64,000 nucleotides of DNA from Yamagishiella unicocca (GCA_003116995.1 BDSL01000020.1:496001-560000), one strand, 5' to 3'; positions 43,716-57,520 are shown, counted from the stretch's first letter. Numbers and translations are program-made. The notes: generated by a model from the sequence alone, not told the origin.

Positions 43716-46700
43716 CTCCGTAAGCCCTTCAACCTCTTGCCAACGAGCACGTAGCCTTTGGATGGATCAGACAGAAGCTAGCAGACATACACGTGAAGAG
43801 TTACGGATTGTGGGTCGGTACTCATTTCCTCGAACAGTCGAACGAAGACCAGCGTAGCGTTTGCAACATGAACCTACTAGTTCCTGCATTCCTTCAGCAA
43901 ATAAATTGAAATATCACCTGTATAGCTCCGCAGCCGGTCCGTTCAAAGAACATTATGTTTTGTGCGTGTCGTACCAGCGCACTTGGCAGCTGGTTCGGGC
44001 CGGCTGCCGGTCTCTTATGCTTCTTAAGGCTTTCATATACTATTTGGAATGGAGCTTGCAGTATTTGATTTCAAATTGGGGAAACTGCATGAAAGGCTAT
44101 GGTACGTGGTAGACTTACACCCGTGCAGGGATCGCCCATCGCCTATCCTCGATTCACATGGAAACTCCTATCTAAAGGCGGTATGTTGGCTGCCAGGACC
44201 GGCCGCTGCATGAAGGGCGGCCGTTTTTACTAGCTGCTGCAAATACCGGTAAGCGGCCCAGCTCACGTTTCATTCAAACTTTCGGCTGCTGATGTCCATA
44301 AAAGGTATCACATTAGTTCGTGCCGCAAACAAGGACTAAAAGGCAACAACTAACGTATCAAGGTTCATTACAGGGTGTTAGAGGCTAGACTCCAGGTCTA
44401 CGGGCTAGAAACCAGGGGAGCAACACGGATGCACGATGCACTAAATTCCGAACGGTATCCCGCGCTTTACCACCCAGCAGTCTACGCTGGCAAAACCAGG
44501 GGGCCTACGCCGTTCCGCCGCTTCCCGAAACGGTACTTGAGCACGTCACGAGGGCAGGCACGTGTTGTGAAAGTAAGGTTGTGAAGCCCGTCAATCCCCG
44601 GTCACAATCCTCTCGCGCCTCAATTCAAGCCGGTCAATGTCTATTCCCCCGGCTGTCATCCTGTAACTCCTGAAACTGTGATACGACACTTTTACGTGTC
44701 AATCTTCTATCGCTGTGGCCACCCCTGAAGTCAATCCTGTCAATCCTACCCACACGCCTACCCTCCTGCGCGCCCAAGGTAGTTACTTGTACCAGTATAT
44801 ATGGGCCCTGTGCACGGTAGTGCGTGTGTGTGTTTTACGTGTCATGTGCCTTGCCAGGTGGGATGGGTGGGGCCTGTTCGAGGTGGGCTTGGCCAACAGT
44901 CGGCCTGCGCCGTCCTGCACTAGTAGATAGCACTTGTTACAGTGGGTTCCAGACCAAAAGGCAGAACCACTGGGCTAATAGCCGGAAACTCCAGGAGCAC
45001 GAAAGAGACAGAAATCCAGTCGCTACATGCCATTGGCAAACCCCAGGACACCAGGCATCAGTCCAGAGGCAAAAACAGCAGCAGCCATCACCCCAGGGGG
45101 AGTTTGGCCCCCATCAGGAACCGACCACCAATGCACCTAGCATCTGGAACACACTGTAACAAGTACTACTACTGCCCAGAAGACCCGCAACCTACGGACC
45201 AGTGGAACGCCGCCACAGTATAACCTCAATAATTACCCGTCTCTCATCCCAGAAACCACAAGCCCCAAGCAGGACACGCCCACACAGGAACAAGAAGAAC
45301 AAGGGAAACCCTGCCACTACGCAGCTGGGCCGATCACAACCCCGCGTCCGGGCCCTCACACACAAGGCGACCGGAAACTACCTGCAAAAAGGGGTCCCGA
45401 GGCCCCACAGCAGCCCAACCCTTACGGGGAAGCCCCAAACGCTACAACCCCCCGAAGCAGGGCCCAAAACCCTACCGCCCCACGCACGGCGGATGGCACG
45501 ATCCTGGAGGTCAACTCCACGGACAACAAGAGGGCCACCTGCCCCGGCCTCTTCAAGGCCGCAGCCATAAATCGGCGCCCAATTTCCATGGCAGTTACAA
45601 CAACAACATCCCAGACATGGTGGCCCTTCAGTGTCAGGCGATGCGCCCGATGGCTCTGCCTTATGGCCTGGGGCCCACTGTATCAGTATCTACACCTCAG
45701 GCTCAGGGTTACACGCCCGGGGGCCTGTACCAACCAGACCTGCGCCCGGCTCACCCCTTCACCAATCCGGACCGCGGTGGCTATGTGCGTGGTTCGCTTG
45801 CCAGCCGTGTCCGCTCGTCAATAGCCTACAAGGGCTCGATCCGATTGCGGACATCAGATGAATGTCCAGGTAAGTGAGTTTGGTCGCACCGGTACGTCCT
45901 GGTACGCTGTGTGCCGTTGTGGTCAAACGCTTGGATTGAGCTAAGGGGGGCGCCTTTGGGGGCCATGTTTGCCCTGGGCCCTCAAATGCGTGGCGCGCTG
46001 GGGGATCTAAGCAGAACACGTAGTTGTAACGGTTACAGTGGGTAGTAATACCTGCAGTTTCCTGGCGAGGTGGTTCACCCGAGGTCCCCTGGGTCCACTG
46101 TAATATGATGTTGACGGTCAGGCGTAATGGAGAACAACAACACAGCCTGGACAATACGACAATTGCCTTGCCCCAGTGGTAGCAGTATTCGTTACAGTGG
46201 GCTCCAGACCTTAAAAGATAGAACCATCGGGCGCATCCCCTGACACTGGAAGAAATAAGCAAAGCAACGAAAACCGATGGCGCCGAGAGGCAAACCACCC
46301 CTAGTCACCCAGACGCCTCACAGCCGAGAGCCCAGAGGAAACAGCAAGCTGTGTGGTGGGGTCCTGGCAAGCTGCAAGTTGGGGCTAGGGAAAATCAACC
46401 TCAAGTAATCATGGCGCATGCCGGTGTCAAGTCATACGTAGTTGTAAAGTTCATTTGTTTACCGGTAGTAGCTTGTTATCTTTACAGTGGGCTCAAGACC
46501 CTGCTGACTCTTCTCCTGTCTTCTTGCTTAAAAGGCGTCTAGTCATCCGGTTGCCAGACACAGCCATGCAGGCACCCGCCACAATGCTGTGCGTGCATGC
46601 GAAGAGAAAGGGTGTGTCCCGAAGGGTCCCGGGCGCTTGGTGCGCCCCTGTGCGTCTTGGTGGCTGTCGAATTTACCGCTGTGAAGGGTTTGCCTATCCA

Positions 46701-47462
46701 TAACTCTCTCGCGGCTTTCACACGAGGAACTTGAGGCCATGACACTTACAGGCGCATGTAATGAGGGGGAAGTTCCACGGGCATGTCTGCGGGCACCGCC
46801 ACGTGGAGGGTGTGGGTTACCCCGGTCCGGTTCCCTGTTCGAAGAAGACTCTCTCCCAAAACGAGTTATAAATATGCTTTCGTGATAAACACAGGGAAAG
46901 CATTGCAGCTCCAATATCGCGGAGAAGGGCGGTTATCCACAGCGAGGGCCATGTGCCGTCGCCGGCGGAGCACGCATTGTTCAACAAGTCGGCGACAGTA
47001 ATACTGCAGCTTCGATGCCGAAACCACATGATATATATTGCAGCAAACGTGGGCACGCTTGAGGCGTCTGTCGTTTCGTGGGTGCCATGGCTGTCGAAGG
47101 CCAGTGGTAGCGCAAACCTGCTGCCTGCGATTTCGCTCATCCTAGTCAATATAAACTGCAATTGAGACCGCGTTCAAATTAAGTTTATCACAGAGGCTGC
47201 CAAGCCATCCCATCGCCAATTTGAGGATTGGCTCCAAACTGGTTCCGGGCGCGATTCAAAGGGAAAACAATTACAACGACAACGCGCCTACAGCTACTGC
47301 TTTTCCACGTCTCCTCGGGCACAATCACAAAGTTATACCTAGGGATTTGGAGCTCTGCACCACTGTCAAAGGCACTCGGCTCTTTCTTTAGTTGGCCTTC
47401 CAGCGCTATGTCTCCCGCACCCTTGCCAGCTTCAGTCTGATCTTGCTAGCGACACAGTGAAG
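43716..47462. other. Divergent intergenic region with repeats
   Basis: It separates the EF-hand gene (-) from the giant FG/S/T-P gene (+), so both promoters should lie here. The part below 44.9 kb is AT-richer and shows nothing recognisable. From 44.93 to 46.5 kb it carries R3 copies and A/C-rich DNA with open but anonymous frames (44942-45223, 45202-45570, 45617-45877). The last 900 bp before the + strand gene shows no clear TATA element. Confidence 0.6.
44930..46510. mobile_element. R3 repeat cluster, possible remnant of a transposon
   Basis: R3 blocks occur at 44934-44982 (+), 45625-45700 (-), 46018-46045 (+), 46176-46252 (+) and 46480-46502 (+). Between the first two lies 600 bp of A/C-rich sequence unlike the flanks. 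The first two copies are inverted relative to each other, so they could be terminal repeats of one element. No transposase, reverse transcriptase or integrase motif is visible in the frames, so an autonomous element is not supported. Confidence 0.4.
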
Positions 47463-50400
47463 ATGGAACGTAATAGTGCAGTCTTTGGCTCCCTGTCATC
47501 ATCCTTGGGGGGGGGCAGGGCACATCGGAGCCTTGGCGATGAGAGCCACATCGCTGCAGCAGCCGCAGCCGCTGGCAAGCAGGGCTCCCTCCACGACCAA
47601 AAGAATATTAACAGCAGGGGTTGGAACCGCTCAACTCGGGTAAGGGACAACCGTTTCTGGCGCGTATGACCCGGCTGCAAAGCTTGTGCAATTTCCCAAC
47701 CGGACCCTTCGCCTGCGCAGGCTTCGCCGGCTTGGAAGCACAAGTCTCAGGAGAATAAGGAGAATGGAAAGGCTGGCATGCCGAAAAAATTCCAGCATGT
47801 ACAAAGCAAGCTTGCAGCTCCGATTTATAGTCAGCGGCGGTCGACGGCCCGCCAGCAAGGAGAGACTGGCGCAATTTCAGGTATGGCATGTATACAAACT
47901 GTCACAATAAATTATTTTCAACTGAAACATGCATTGGTTTAACATGCCACCCTTCACTCCGTTCAGGCACTGTCTCAGCTGGAGGCCCTCTGCAATCCTC
48001 GTCCGGCATTGCCAACATGGCTGCCTCTATGCAGGAACAGCACTTGCTGTCCGGTATCGTGGAGGATGACGCACAGAGTCCGGAAGTCCCATTTCGGCCT
48101 CCTCCAGCTCATTTTGTCACGATGCGCCGTGGCAGCATGCTTGCCAGTCCATTCAAGGACGAACAGATGCCACTGGAGAGCGCAGTGACCGTTGATGAGA
48201 TGCTGAAGGCGACGGTCGACGCACAGCAATCACCCTTCAGAAATACACACGTCGAGGCTGGCCTACAGCAGGTGCGGCCGTTTGGTACTTGAGCTCGGGC
48301 ATCGCTCCTCTGCAATCGAAGCTGCTGGCCGTGATACAACCCACGATACTTCTGGGCATGGCCTATGCCTGCCAACTTTGGATGGACGCTGTGTACGACG
48401 CGTAAATTGCCGCCCAACTTTAACATTACCACCTCCTATGAACGCAGTTCGAGGCTTTCGACAGCCACGTGCCATGCAGCCCGCCGCCGCGCCCGTCCCC
48501 GCATCCGTCGGTCGCGGCTTTGTACCAATACGCGCAGGAGGTGCGCACACCCACCTCGAGTGCCTCCAAGCCTATGCCCAGCAACACTCCACCCGAGTGC
48601 GTCGACATGTTGCGGGCGCTGGAGGGTGCAGCGCAAAACCTCGAGCCAGAGTTACCAAGTAAGCCAAGCGCCGTCATGAATGGTGGTCACGCGGGCGGTC
48701 GACGTTGCGCATACAAGCTCCATAGATCACCCCTTCACGAATCTTTTGCCGATTCTTTTCCTGGCTTGCTCCCATGTTGTCCCAATTGGCACCGCTTGCA
48801 GATGAAGAGCTCACGGGATCGTTCAGCGCTTGGCTGTCTTCAATGGGCATGGAGACAGTACCCCTGTCCGACCTTGCGCTGGCCAAGATGCATGCGCTAT
48901 GGCAGAAGGCGAAGGAGGCCGTGGAGCTACAGGCGTTGGTTGAACAATTAAAGGACTCCGAGCTGCAGCTGGCGCAGCATGATGCCGAAGATAGCGCGCG
49001 GCACGTAGGATTACTGGTACGTTACTGATTGCGTGGGAAATAGCGCGCTTCGCGGCTAGTACTGTAGCCTGTGAATGTGTAAATGGAAAAGAGCACGACC
49101 TCAAATCCCAGATACATACGTAACAAGTCCTACGTAGGGGAACCCACGGTCTGTCTGTCGAACAGTTTGCAGGCTTCAGTGCTACCGTTCTAATGCTTCC
49201 CCCCCGTCATATCGGTCACCTTGCAGCTCGCCGAGAACAGAGACCTGGAGGGTGTCAAGGGCCGCTTGCAACAGCAGCTGCTTGAGGCAGAGGAGCGCCT
49301 GATGCATCTGGCACTGGTGCACACGCCGTTGACCTTCCCAGTTGCTTCCGATTCCCAGCCCGGGGACCTGGCGCCACGCGCGGTATGCGCCAGCAATGAC
49401 GACGCTCTGAACCACCACGCAGAGCCCTTCGCCGCGATGCAGCTAGAGGCTGTCCCAGGAGCGGCCGCGACCGTCGACTGCGTCGTCCCGGACAAGTCTC
49501 CCTCGCCTGCTCATGGCGCGCAGACTGGTGCTTTTAACAGCGCCTGCAGTATCTCGTTAGGTTCGCAAGTGCGGCCCTGCGTCAGCAGCACCAGCACCGC
49601 CACCGGTAACCAGGCCGGCGCGGTCATGCAGTCTCCACCTTCGTGTGCGAGCTTCGGTGGGGTGACCTGGAGCGATGCTGTAGCAACACCGGAAGCCAGC
49701 CGTGGGCCTGAGCCCGTGCCCTTCACGACGTGGGCTGCTGGCGTCAATGGCAGCACACCCGACAAGGTTACTTTCAGCCCCCCACCCAGTGTCGCTGCCG
49801 CCTGGGGCCCAGCAAGTGAGGATGTTGACGGTGCCAGCCCTGTTGGTTTGGCAACTGGGACGAGCAGCCTTCCTGGCGTCGGTCTCGAGCGCAGCTCGTG
49901 GGAGATACCGTCTCAACAACCATCGGCGGGACTGAGCCTGGCATCGGAGGCGCCGCAGCCGGTCGCGTTCTCCGCCTGGGCAGCACATGCGCACCAGCGT
50001 GAGGGCACTCCTTGCAGCGTGCCAGTTGGCCGTGGTGCTGGCGCATGTTATGATCTCTCGCCTGAGCAGTCGGCGGGTCTGAGCGTGGTGTCGCAGTCGC
50101 CTCACCCCGTGGCGTTTAACTTGTGGGCCAACGTGCAACGCGAGCGCCTGGCGCAGGCAGTGCATGGCTCCCCTGCCATGTACCGTCAAAGCATATCGCC
50201 GATGTCGTCGGTGGGAATGGAATCCGTATCAAAGCCGCAGCGCGCGGCTGTGTGGGACAACAGTACAACGAGCAGTCCTACTCCGTTCGCCAATCGTACA
50301 AAGGCAGCACCGGCGGCTGCCGGCACAGCTATGGAGTCGCCTGCCGCCCTGCGATGCAATCCCCTGTTTGAGCTGGACTCGCCAGCGTCCAGCATGTCAA

Positions 50401-53400
50401 CTCTGCCAGAGCGCGCAGATGCCCTAGCCGGCCTAGTAATGACGCCATCACCGGCGCGCATGGCTGGAATTCCCAGTCTGGCGTCGACGCCCATGTCGGA
50501 GCTCAGCGACGGACGCCGGAGTAATGATGCCAGCCCGCTGGGCGGAGAGGTCGGCAACAGCCCTGCCGGCGCGCCCTGCATCATGGATGGCGGTCATAGC
50601 CCAGGCCTGTTCAGCGCTGAGGACTTTGGCGACATGCCGACGCCTGCTGCTGGTGTGAGCGTTGCAGCATCGAAGGCTTCCAGTGCCGACGGGTGGGCTG
50701 TTGACACAAGCCCAGTATCAGAGGCTCACGCACCGAGCTTCAGCGACATGCCAGAAAGCCTGGTCATGGATAGTCCAAGCCCGGCGGCGTCAGAATCGTC
50801 TGCTACGGGTGCTGCTCCCGTCACTGGCCATGCTGCAGACGTCAATGAGATCATGCCGGGTGGGAGCGAATGCGATGACCAGATGCTTGACGCAGGTCCT
50901 CCTACGGTGTCTGATGTCGAGGATGACGCTACTCCAGTCGCCGTCCAGGATGCGAGCCCTGGGGATATGCCGAGCCCAGTTGCGGCTTGCGCAGTGGCAA
51001 CAACCTTTGCGGGAAGCAGCACCGTTGATGGCTCATGTTATCCCGCACCGGCCAGTGTTTCGAGCCCGCAGATCCGGACTCCTGTTAAGGACACTACCTG
51101 CGAGACAGATGGTGATGATCAGCAACCGGCGCTGGCCACTCCGGGAGATGAGCACCCGTCGCCAGCAAGCAGCGTAAACCCGGCGACGCCATCGCCACCT
51201 CGGACAGACTTTGATCTGCAGGGTTCTGGCCAGGTACGTGAATAGTTACCGAAGGGGTTCTCCAGTGTCATGTAAAACCCTCAACTCCTCGTTGGTACCG
51301 GTAGCCTGCTTCTTCAACATGGCCGTTGCTACAAGTGGATGCGCACTCCCTCTAACAACAGGCTAGGAATGTTCGACCTCAACTTGCAGCTCCCTAACGT
51401 CCTGCATCCGCCCTTGGATGTGCCCTCACAGGAAGCCAGCGTCACGGAGTTCACGCCCACGATGGCCATGCATGCCGTCTCGTCGGCTAGCTCCAGTCCG
51501 GCGAAAAACTCCCTAATCCCAATGGGCGTACCACAGGAGCCGAATTCGGGCAGCAGCAGTGCCACTAGGGCGGGCCCGGGCGTGGGAATGGGATCTGGAG
51601 GCGAAGGCTCCCGCGCTCACAGCTACCCAAACACGCCGTCCGCCACGTGGCCTGCCTCTCCCACGTCTACCGTGTACGCAACACCGATGGAGGCATTCGC
51701 AACGCCTGCGTCGCTGGCTTCATTTTACAGCGCCATCCACTTGACAGCACTGCGGATGTGCAATGGCGTGGCTTCGTCAGGCGTCCAGGTTTCGACGCCC
51801 GGCACTCCGACACCACCTGACTTCACGTTTGGCTTTGGGCAACCACAGCTCGGTGCTTTCGGGGAGCAGGAGGAAGCGCCAACACCCGCGCTGGCGATGG
51901 GCGGGCCTGCGTTTGGGTCCGGAAACGCGAATAACTCCGCTGCGGAGGCATTGACACCAGGCTTTGGATCGCATCCTTTTGCCGCCGGAGCTGCCAGCTT
52001 TGGATCGCCACTGCCACTTATGCAGCTGACCCCCGTGCAGATGCGCGTCTTGGACCAGTTCGCAAGCCATGTCATTGCTGCTATGAGCCCTGCCATGCAC
52101 ATGGCTTCCCCTGACAGCGCCAGTGGCTCACCAGCAGACCCTGGAGCCAGGCACAAGCAGCCCGCAGCGACCGATGGTGTGCAGCCGCCCGCTCTTGCTC
52201 CGACCGCGGGTTTCAATTTTGCCCAACTGTTGCCGCATCTACAATCGCCGCTGCCAGCCCCGATGGCTCGCCGTATGGCTGCTGCAGGCGCACCGCCGCA
52301 AACCTCTGATGTGCAACAGGCGCTGGTTGAGGCGCACCGCCCGGAGGTAGGCCAAGACGCTTGCGTACCGCATGTCAACGACGGACAGACTGATGGACCT
52401 GCGACGGCGCAGCCTGAGTCCACGACCGCTTCGGCACCGCACCCGATGTCACCCATGCCAAACTTCGCCCGGCTGATGTCGTTCCTGGGAGCGGCGGGTC
52501 GCGGTAACGTTGCAGCACAGGGAGCCGGCGGCAGCGCGCCAAGTCCCCACCCGCAAGCTGATCCGGCCGTTGGCGGCCACCCTCCCGCTGGACCTGACGG
52601 CAGCGGCACGACGGCAAGCCATGCAAGCGATGCCATGGCGGCGGCTGTCGTCGTCAGCTTCGCGCACCTGCTGGCGCACCTGCACTCACCCATGCCCCAA
52701 GGACCCCCGCCGCGGTCTAGCACAGAAACGCTCCACCCCCTCAACGCGGCCGTGCTAAGCATACCTGCTGGAGTTGACAGCCCTATGACCGCTACCGGCG
52801 CACAAGACTCACCCGCAACGTCCGAGGCAGCCAGCTTCGGGTTCAGCACCGCCGCCAAACAAATGGCCTCTCGCATTACCCCGTCAACTACGCCGGGCGG
52901 TGGCGCGGTTAGCTTTGTGCGCTGGGCTCATGAGGTGGCCCCGCCCTCCTTCCGGCTCGACAGCGACGCACCCCGTGCTGGTGGTCGAGGCCGCGGCGCT
53001 CGCACTCCACCCACGCCAATGAGCTTCAGCTTTGGGGCGCCCCTGAACGCGGCGCCAGCCCCGGAGGAGGTTACACCGGCCGTCGGACGTTGGCAGCAGA
53101 GAGATGCTCGCGGCACCCGCGTTGGCACTCCGTCGTCCGCCGCCGCGCCTGCCAGGTTGCTGCACCTCGGCGCGTCACCTCAGCGGGAGCTACCAGGAGG
53201 GCACGCGGGCCCGGAGGCCGCCGCCAGCCTTGACCAGGGACAGCAGCACAGAGCCGCCGTGCGCTTTGCGTCTCCACTTGGAGGCTCTGTCCAGCAGTCG
53301 CCCATCCTCTCCTTCAGTTTCAACGCAGCGGCTGGCGCCACCGCAAACACGTCGATGTTCGCCGCCGCCGCTGGATCGCCTGCCTTCTCCTTCGGCCCGC

Positions 53401-56400
53401 AGCTGGGCGGCCTGCCAGTATACGCCGCAACGCCGATGGCCCTGTTTGGCCCAACCGGTAACCGGCATGGAGGAGCGCACGATCATTCTGCAATTGAGGG
53501 GCTTCACCCAGGCCAAGGCATGAGCCCAGCCCCATCGCTGGGCATGTGGGGCTTCCTTCCCGGCTGCGCGGGACAGGCAGGGACTCCCCCCGGCGCAAAT
53601 TCAACACCGTCGGAGTTCGGGTTCGCGTTCGGTGACGCCGCTGCGTCTCTTATGGCCACGCCCGTGTGGGTTGGGCTGGCTGGCACTGCCGCGGCGGCCG
53701 CCGCTGCCCTGGCGGCGGACAGGTCACACCCCGGAGGCGCTGGAGCGGCAGCGGCGTGGGATCACTTCGTGGCGATGTCTCCTACCCTCTTCGGCATGGC
53801 CGAAAAGGGCAGTCCTGAGGATACTCCGGGCGTCACGCAGCGCATCCGCACGCCGAACGCAGCAGGCGCTGTCGCCGTTGGCCCTGCGGACCTGTCCGGT
53901 GAGGCAGCTGGTGCTGCCACAGCTGCCGGTGTGCCTGCAGTGACGGCCTTCTGGGCTGCTCTCCTCGGCAACCTGCAATCGCCGATGCCGGCAATGGTCC
54001 ATTCACGGATTCAGCGCGCTCAGGCACAGAACCAGCAGCACGCTTCGGAGTCCAACCAACAGCAGCCGGCGCCAATCGCGAGCGCGCCGTCACTGGACAC
54101 GATGCCAGCATACAGGAGCGGAAAGGCGTCTGTCGACGGAACGGCTGCCTTGGACGGAACATTGTCGGCCACATCATCGACCGGCTCAGTTGCTATTGGC
54201 GAGGCATCGCTGTCTGCTGTGCCTGGAGGAAGGTCTGAGGGGGCCGCAAAGGCACTGAGCTCTGCCGGTACTGACGCCATCTCCATGGTAGGTGGCGGTC
54301 AGCAGGAGTTTCCGAACGAGCCACCGCCGCCATATGAGGACCTGCCCGAGCTGATAGCCCGTGGATTGTGCCTCTCCGCCTCCTCCCCCTTACGGCCGAT
54401 GGCACGCGAGCTGGCGAAAGGCAGCGCGATGAACACTTGCAGCTCGGTAGGCGAGAACCCCACGCCGCTTGCCAGCCGTATGCAGGACGCCGCGAAATCC
54501 ACATCGGTATTGATGGTAGCTTCAGCCTTGTCGGCCGCCCAGACAGCTGGGGCGGTAAACACCGGCACCTCCAGCTCCCCGCCAGCTTACCGCCTTTTCA
54601 GGCCCGCACATCGCGCATTGGTCTCACCAGCGCTGCCGGCTGCCGGCTGCAGCACAGCGGAGTGTGGTCAGTCCGCCTCAGCGCAGCTCCTGCTGGAATC
54701 CGTTAGCGACAGCAACAGGAGCGATGCTGAGATGTCACAGGGCAGCGCCCAAGCTGGCCACACAACCGAGCCAATCCCGACGCCATCGCGGTTAGCCTGC
54801 ACAGCCGTCAGCGGCTGCCATGCTGCAACCACAAACCTGGCCCTTGATTCCGTGCATAACTCGCCTGTTTTGAGCTTTCACGCCATTTCGGAAGGCACCG
54901 CCATCAGCGGTTCGTCCCCAACGCCAGCAGATGCCGCTCAGGACAGCGCACACACCCCCAACGCGCAGCGTCAGCGCAGCGTTTCTACCGCCACAGCCAG
55001 CCTTCATCCCAGTATGGTTGTCCTGTCTCCAGGACGGCACGCAGCTGCAGACCTTGACGGGGCATCCGCTGCGGGTAGCGCTACCCGTCTGCCTTGCAAC
55101 CCCCACTCTTCCTTCGCCTTTCCGTCGGGTGGCAACATAACGGCCCTGGGAAGTGCTGCTGGCCGGGCCACTACCGAGGCAGACGGAGCACTCCTTGTGG
55201 ACCTTGATGACGTTCGCGACTGCATCCGGAGCCTCTGCAGCTCCGCGTCTTCGACGCCGCAGCAGCCGTCCGCGTCCCAGCACGGCAACCCCCACGCTAG
55301 CGGCGGTGACGGCCAAGGCCATTGTGAGAGCTCGCCCTTGCCTGTGGCATCGCTGCAGCCCGGTGAAAGCGTCGGTTTCTCCATGGACGCGGTGCAGCGC
55401 CTCCTCTTTGTTGGCGAAGTCGATGGTGACACCGAGTCGCGTGGAGGCGTGCAGGAGCCGAGCGCGCAGGTTGCACCCAAGGCAGCGGCAGGTACAGAAG
55501 TCGCGGCGGCCGCCGCCGCACTGCCAGCAGCGAAAGCCGTGGTGCTTGATGCCAACGGCGGTGCAAGTGCAGCAGCTACCGTGTCGGCAGCAATAGCTGT
55601 GTCTCCAGCTGCCTTCCTGCAGCGGGGCACATTTGAAGGGCTGCATTCTCCCCCGACCTTCTCGTATCTGGGCTCTGGCACTCCGCCCGCCACGCCCCCC
55701 ACGGCCGAGCTGGCTAGCACGAACAAGGGCGCCACGTCGTTCGCTCACCAACGCCCATCAGTCGGCACCAAGGACTCGCATGGGGCCTGCACCGCTGCCG
55801 GTGGCAGCGGCCAGTTTTGGGCACCCAGCCCAGGCGGGTCAGCAGGGGCCACGGGCGAGCGGGTGACGCTGGAGGCGTCGAATCGGCGCATCTGCGCCAA
55901 CGCCGACCTTTTGCTTGACTTCCAGGTACGTGGGCAACACTCGTTGACAACGTTTCATGTCAAAGCTTCATGCGGGTCACGTGCATCCGCAATACCTGTG
56001 ATCGTAGCATCACCAGTGCGTATCGATTGTCGTCGTGGGCATAACAGTAGGCAGGGTCTTGCTTCTTCCTTACGCTGTGAGGTAACAAGAGTCCCTATTG
56101 TGCCCATGTGAACAGGGTTGCCCTGGTCAACCAGGTACCGGCGTGCATGTGGCCTCCGTTACTGGGGCCGTCACGCCTCGCATGAAGGGCGCCGCGGTAC
56201 GGAAGAGCTGGGATCCGGCGCATAGTCCCTCCGCTGACCAGCTGGCACACTTCAACATCTCATCGCAGGTCTCAGCCGTTCCCGCTACATCACCTGTTGC
56301 CAGTGGGACCGCCAAACCCGCTGTGGGGCCAAGGGCCACAGCTACGGCGGCGAACTGTGTTGCAGTTAACGCAGTTCCGCGCGCCCCGTCCATGGTCACT

Positions 56401-57520
56401 ACAGTCAACGGCACACAGACCGGCGGTGCTCGCGCACGCTCACTGCTCCCCGGGCAGGGCCTACCCGTGCAGCAGCTGATGGCGGCAGGAATTGAGAACA
56501 CGCTTGCGTCCGCAGCAGCGGCTGTGGTTCAGCCCGGAGGCATGTCGGCGACGCATATGCCGCTCAGTCACCGACTGGGTCTTTGGCCGGCAGCTGCGTG
56601 GGGTGTGCCGTGCGGATGGCCGGCGGGCGTACATGCATCAGCAGGTCCGGTGCAGGCGGCGATGCCCGTGGCAGCCCCACAGACGAATGTCGCGGTGCAG
56701 GCGCAAGCACATGCCGCAACGGTTGTGTCGTTGCCACAGGCGGCCTCTGCCAGGCCGCTTGTCACGAGCCGCGACGTGCAGACGACTCCGGGTCTGGTCA
56801 AGGTGCGCTGAACTGCTGGGCCTTGCACGGGACGCATGTTGGTCTGTGCTTATGCCGCTTCCTTTCAGTCACACGCCGGGCCGTGCGCGCGTTGTTTGCG
56901 TGTTTGAAACAGGAACGCCTCGGGTTGATTAGCTACCGGGATGACGGCACCAGTCACCGCCCCTTTCAATCCCCTCGTGCCCTTGTGCCGTGATGCTCTG
57001 CTTCCAGGTGCACCGGGATCTCCCGACGGAACAAGCCGTCGACACCGTCAACCGCGCGGCGCCTCAGTTCCCCGCTGGCCAGGAGCTGCACCAAGTTGCT
57101 GCTGCTGTTCCGAAGCCCGTCTACCGTTCGCGCATCCCCGCTCCAGGTCCCACTGCGATACCGCCATCAGGCAACACGGTCGGTAGCGGCGCTCACATCG
57201 CAACCTCGGTGTCTTTCAACAGCTCTGCTGCTAGCAGCGACGACGGGGAGGGAACAACTGCAATGTCCACACCTGTTGAGCGTGTGGTGCGTCGGCGCCG
57301 CCTGCTCTCTGCTGCTTCGGCTGCCGGTGGGCCGCAGCGTGTACCCACCAAGCGCTCCACGCAGCGCGCTGCAGCTCCGGCGGCTGGTGTCGCGGCTGTT
57401 GTGGGCGACGAGGAGGTTCGGCGCCGAGCGCACGTGCTGGGCATGCGCATTAGCCCGTACCTTCGGCCCAAGCAAGCCCGGGTTCGCCTGCCAGAGGCGC
57501 CAAAGCCTAACAAGGGTTAA
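47463..57520 (+). CDS. Giant FG- and S/T-P-rich protein, unknown function
   Basis: Exons: 47463-47639, 47721-47880, 47967-48271, 48448-48658, 48802-49016, 49227-51233, 51336-55925, 56116-56802, 57008-57520; 2954 aa, phases matching, introns 81-210 bp. Residues 60-110 are basic with PKKFQHVQSKL. About 310-395 is a coiled coil. Residues 1187-1844 hold roughly 13 FG dipeptides, including FTFGFG, two FSFG and FGFAFG. Ser-Pro and Thr-Pro pairs occur throughout, many in SPxxxR-like contexts suited to proline-directed kinases. Two motif families recur: PVxFxxWA, and FxxLLxxLxSPMP. The C-terminus is basic (RVVRRRRLL), a likely nuclear localisation signal. FxFG nucleoporins of the Nup1/Nup153 type, or a large CDK-regulated mitotic scaffold, are the two readings I consider; neither is proven. 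A 4.6-kb exon is unusual here. A TGTAA lies 310 nt after the stop. Confidence 0.8.

Noticed and set aside
47463..57520. Identification of the giant protein as KNL1, shugoshin or Ki-67
   Set aside because: I could not find MELT repeats, an RVxF plus SILK pair, a shugoshin basic motif or Ki-67 repeats. Length and S/T-P content alone are not enough.
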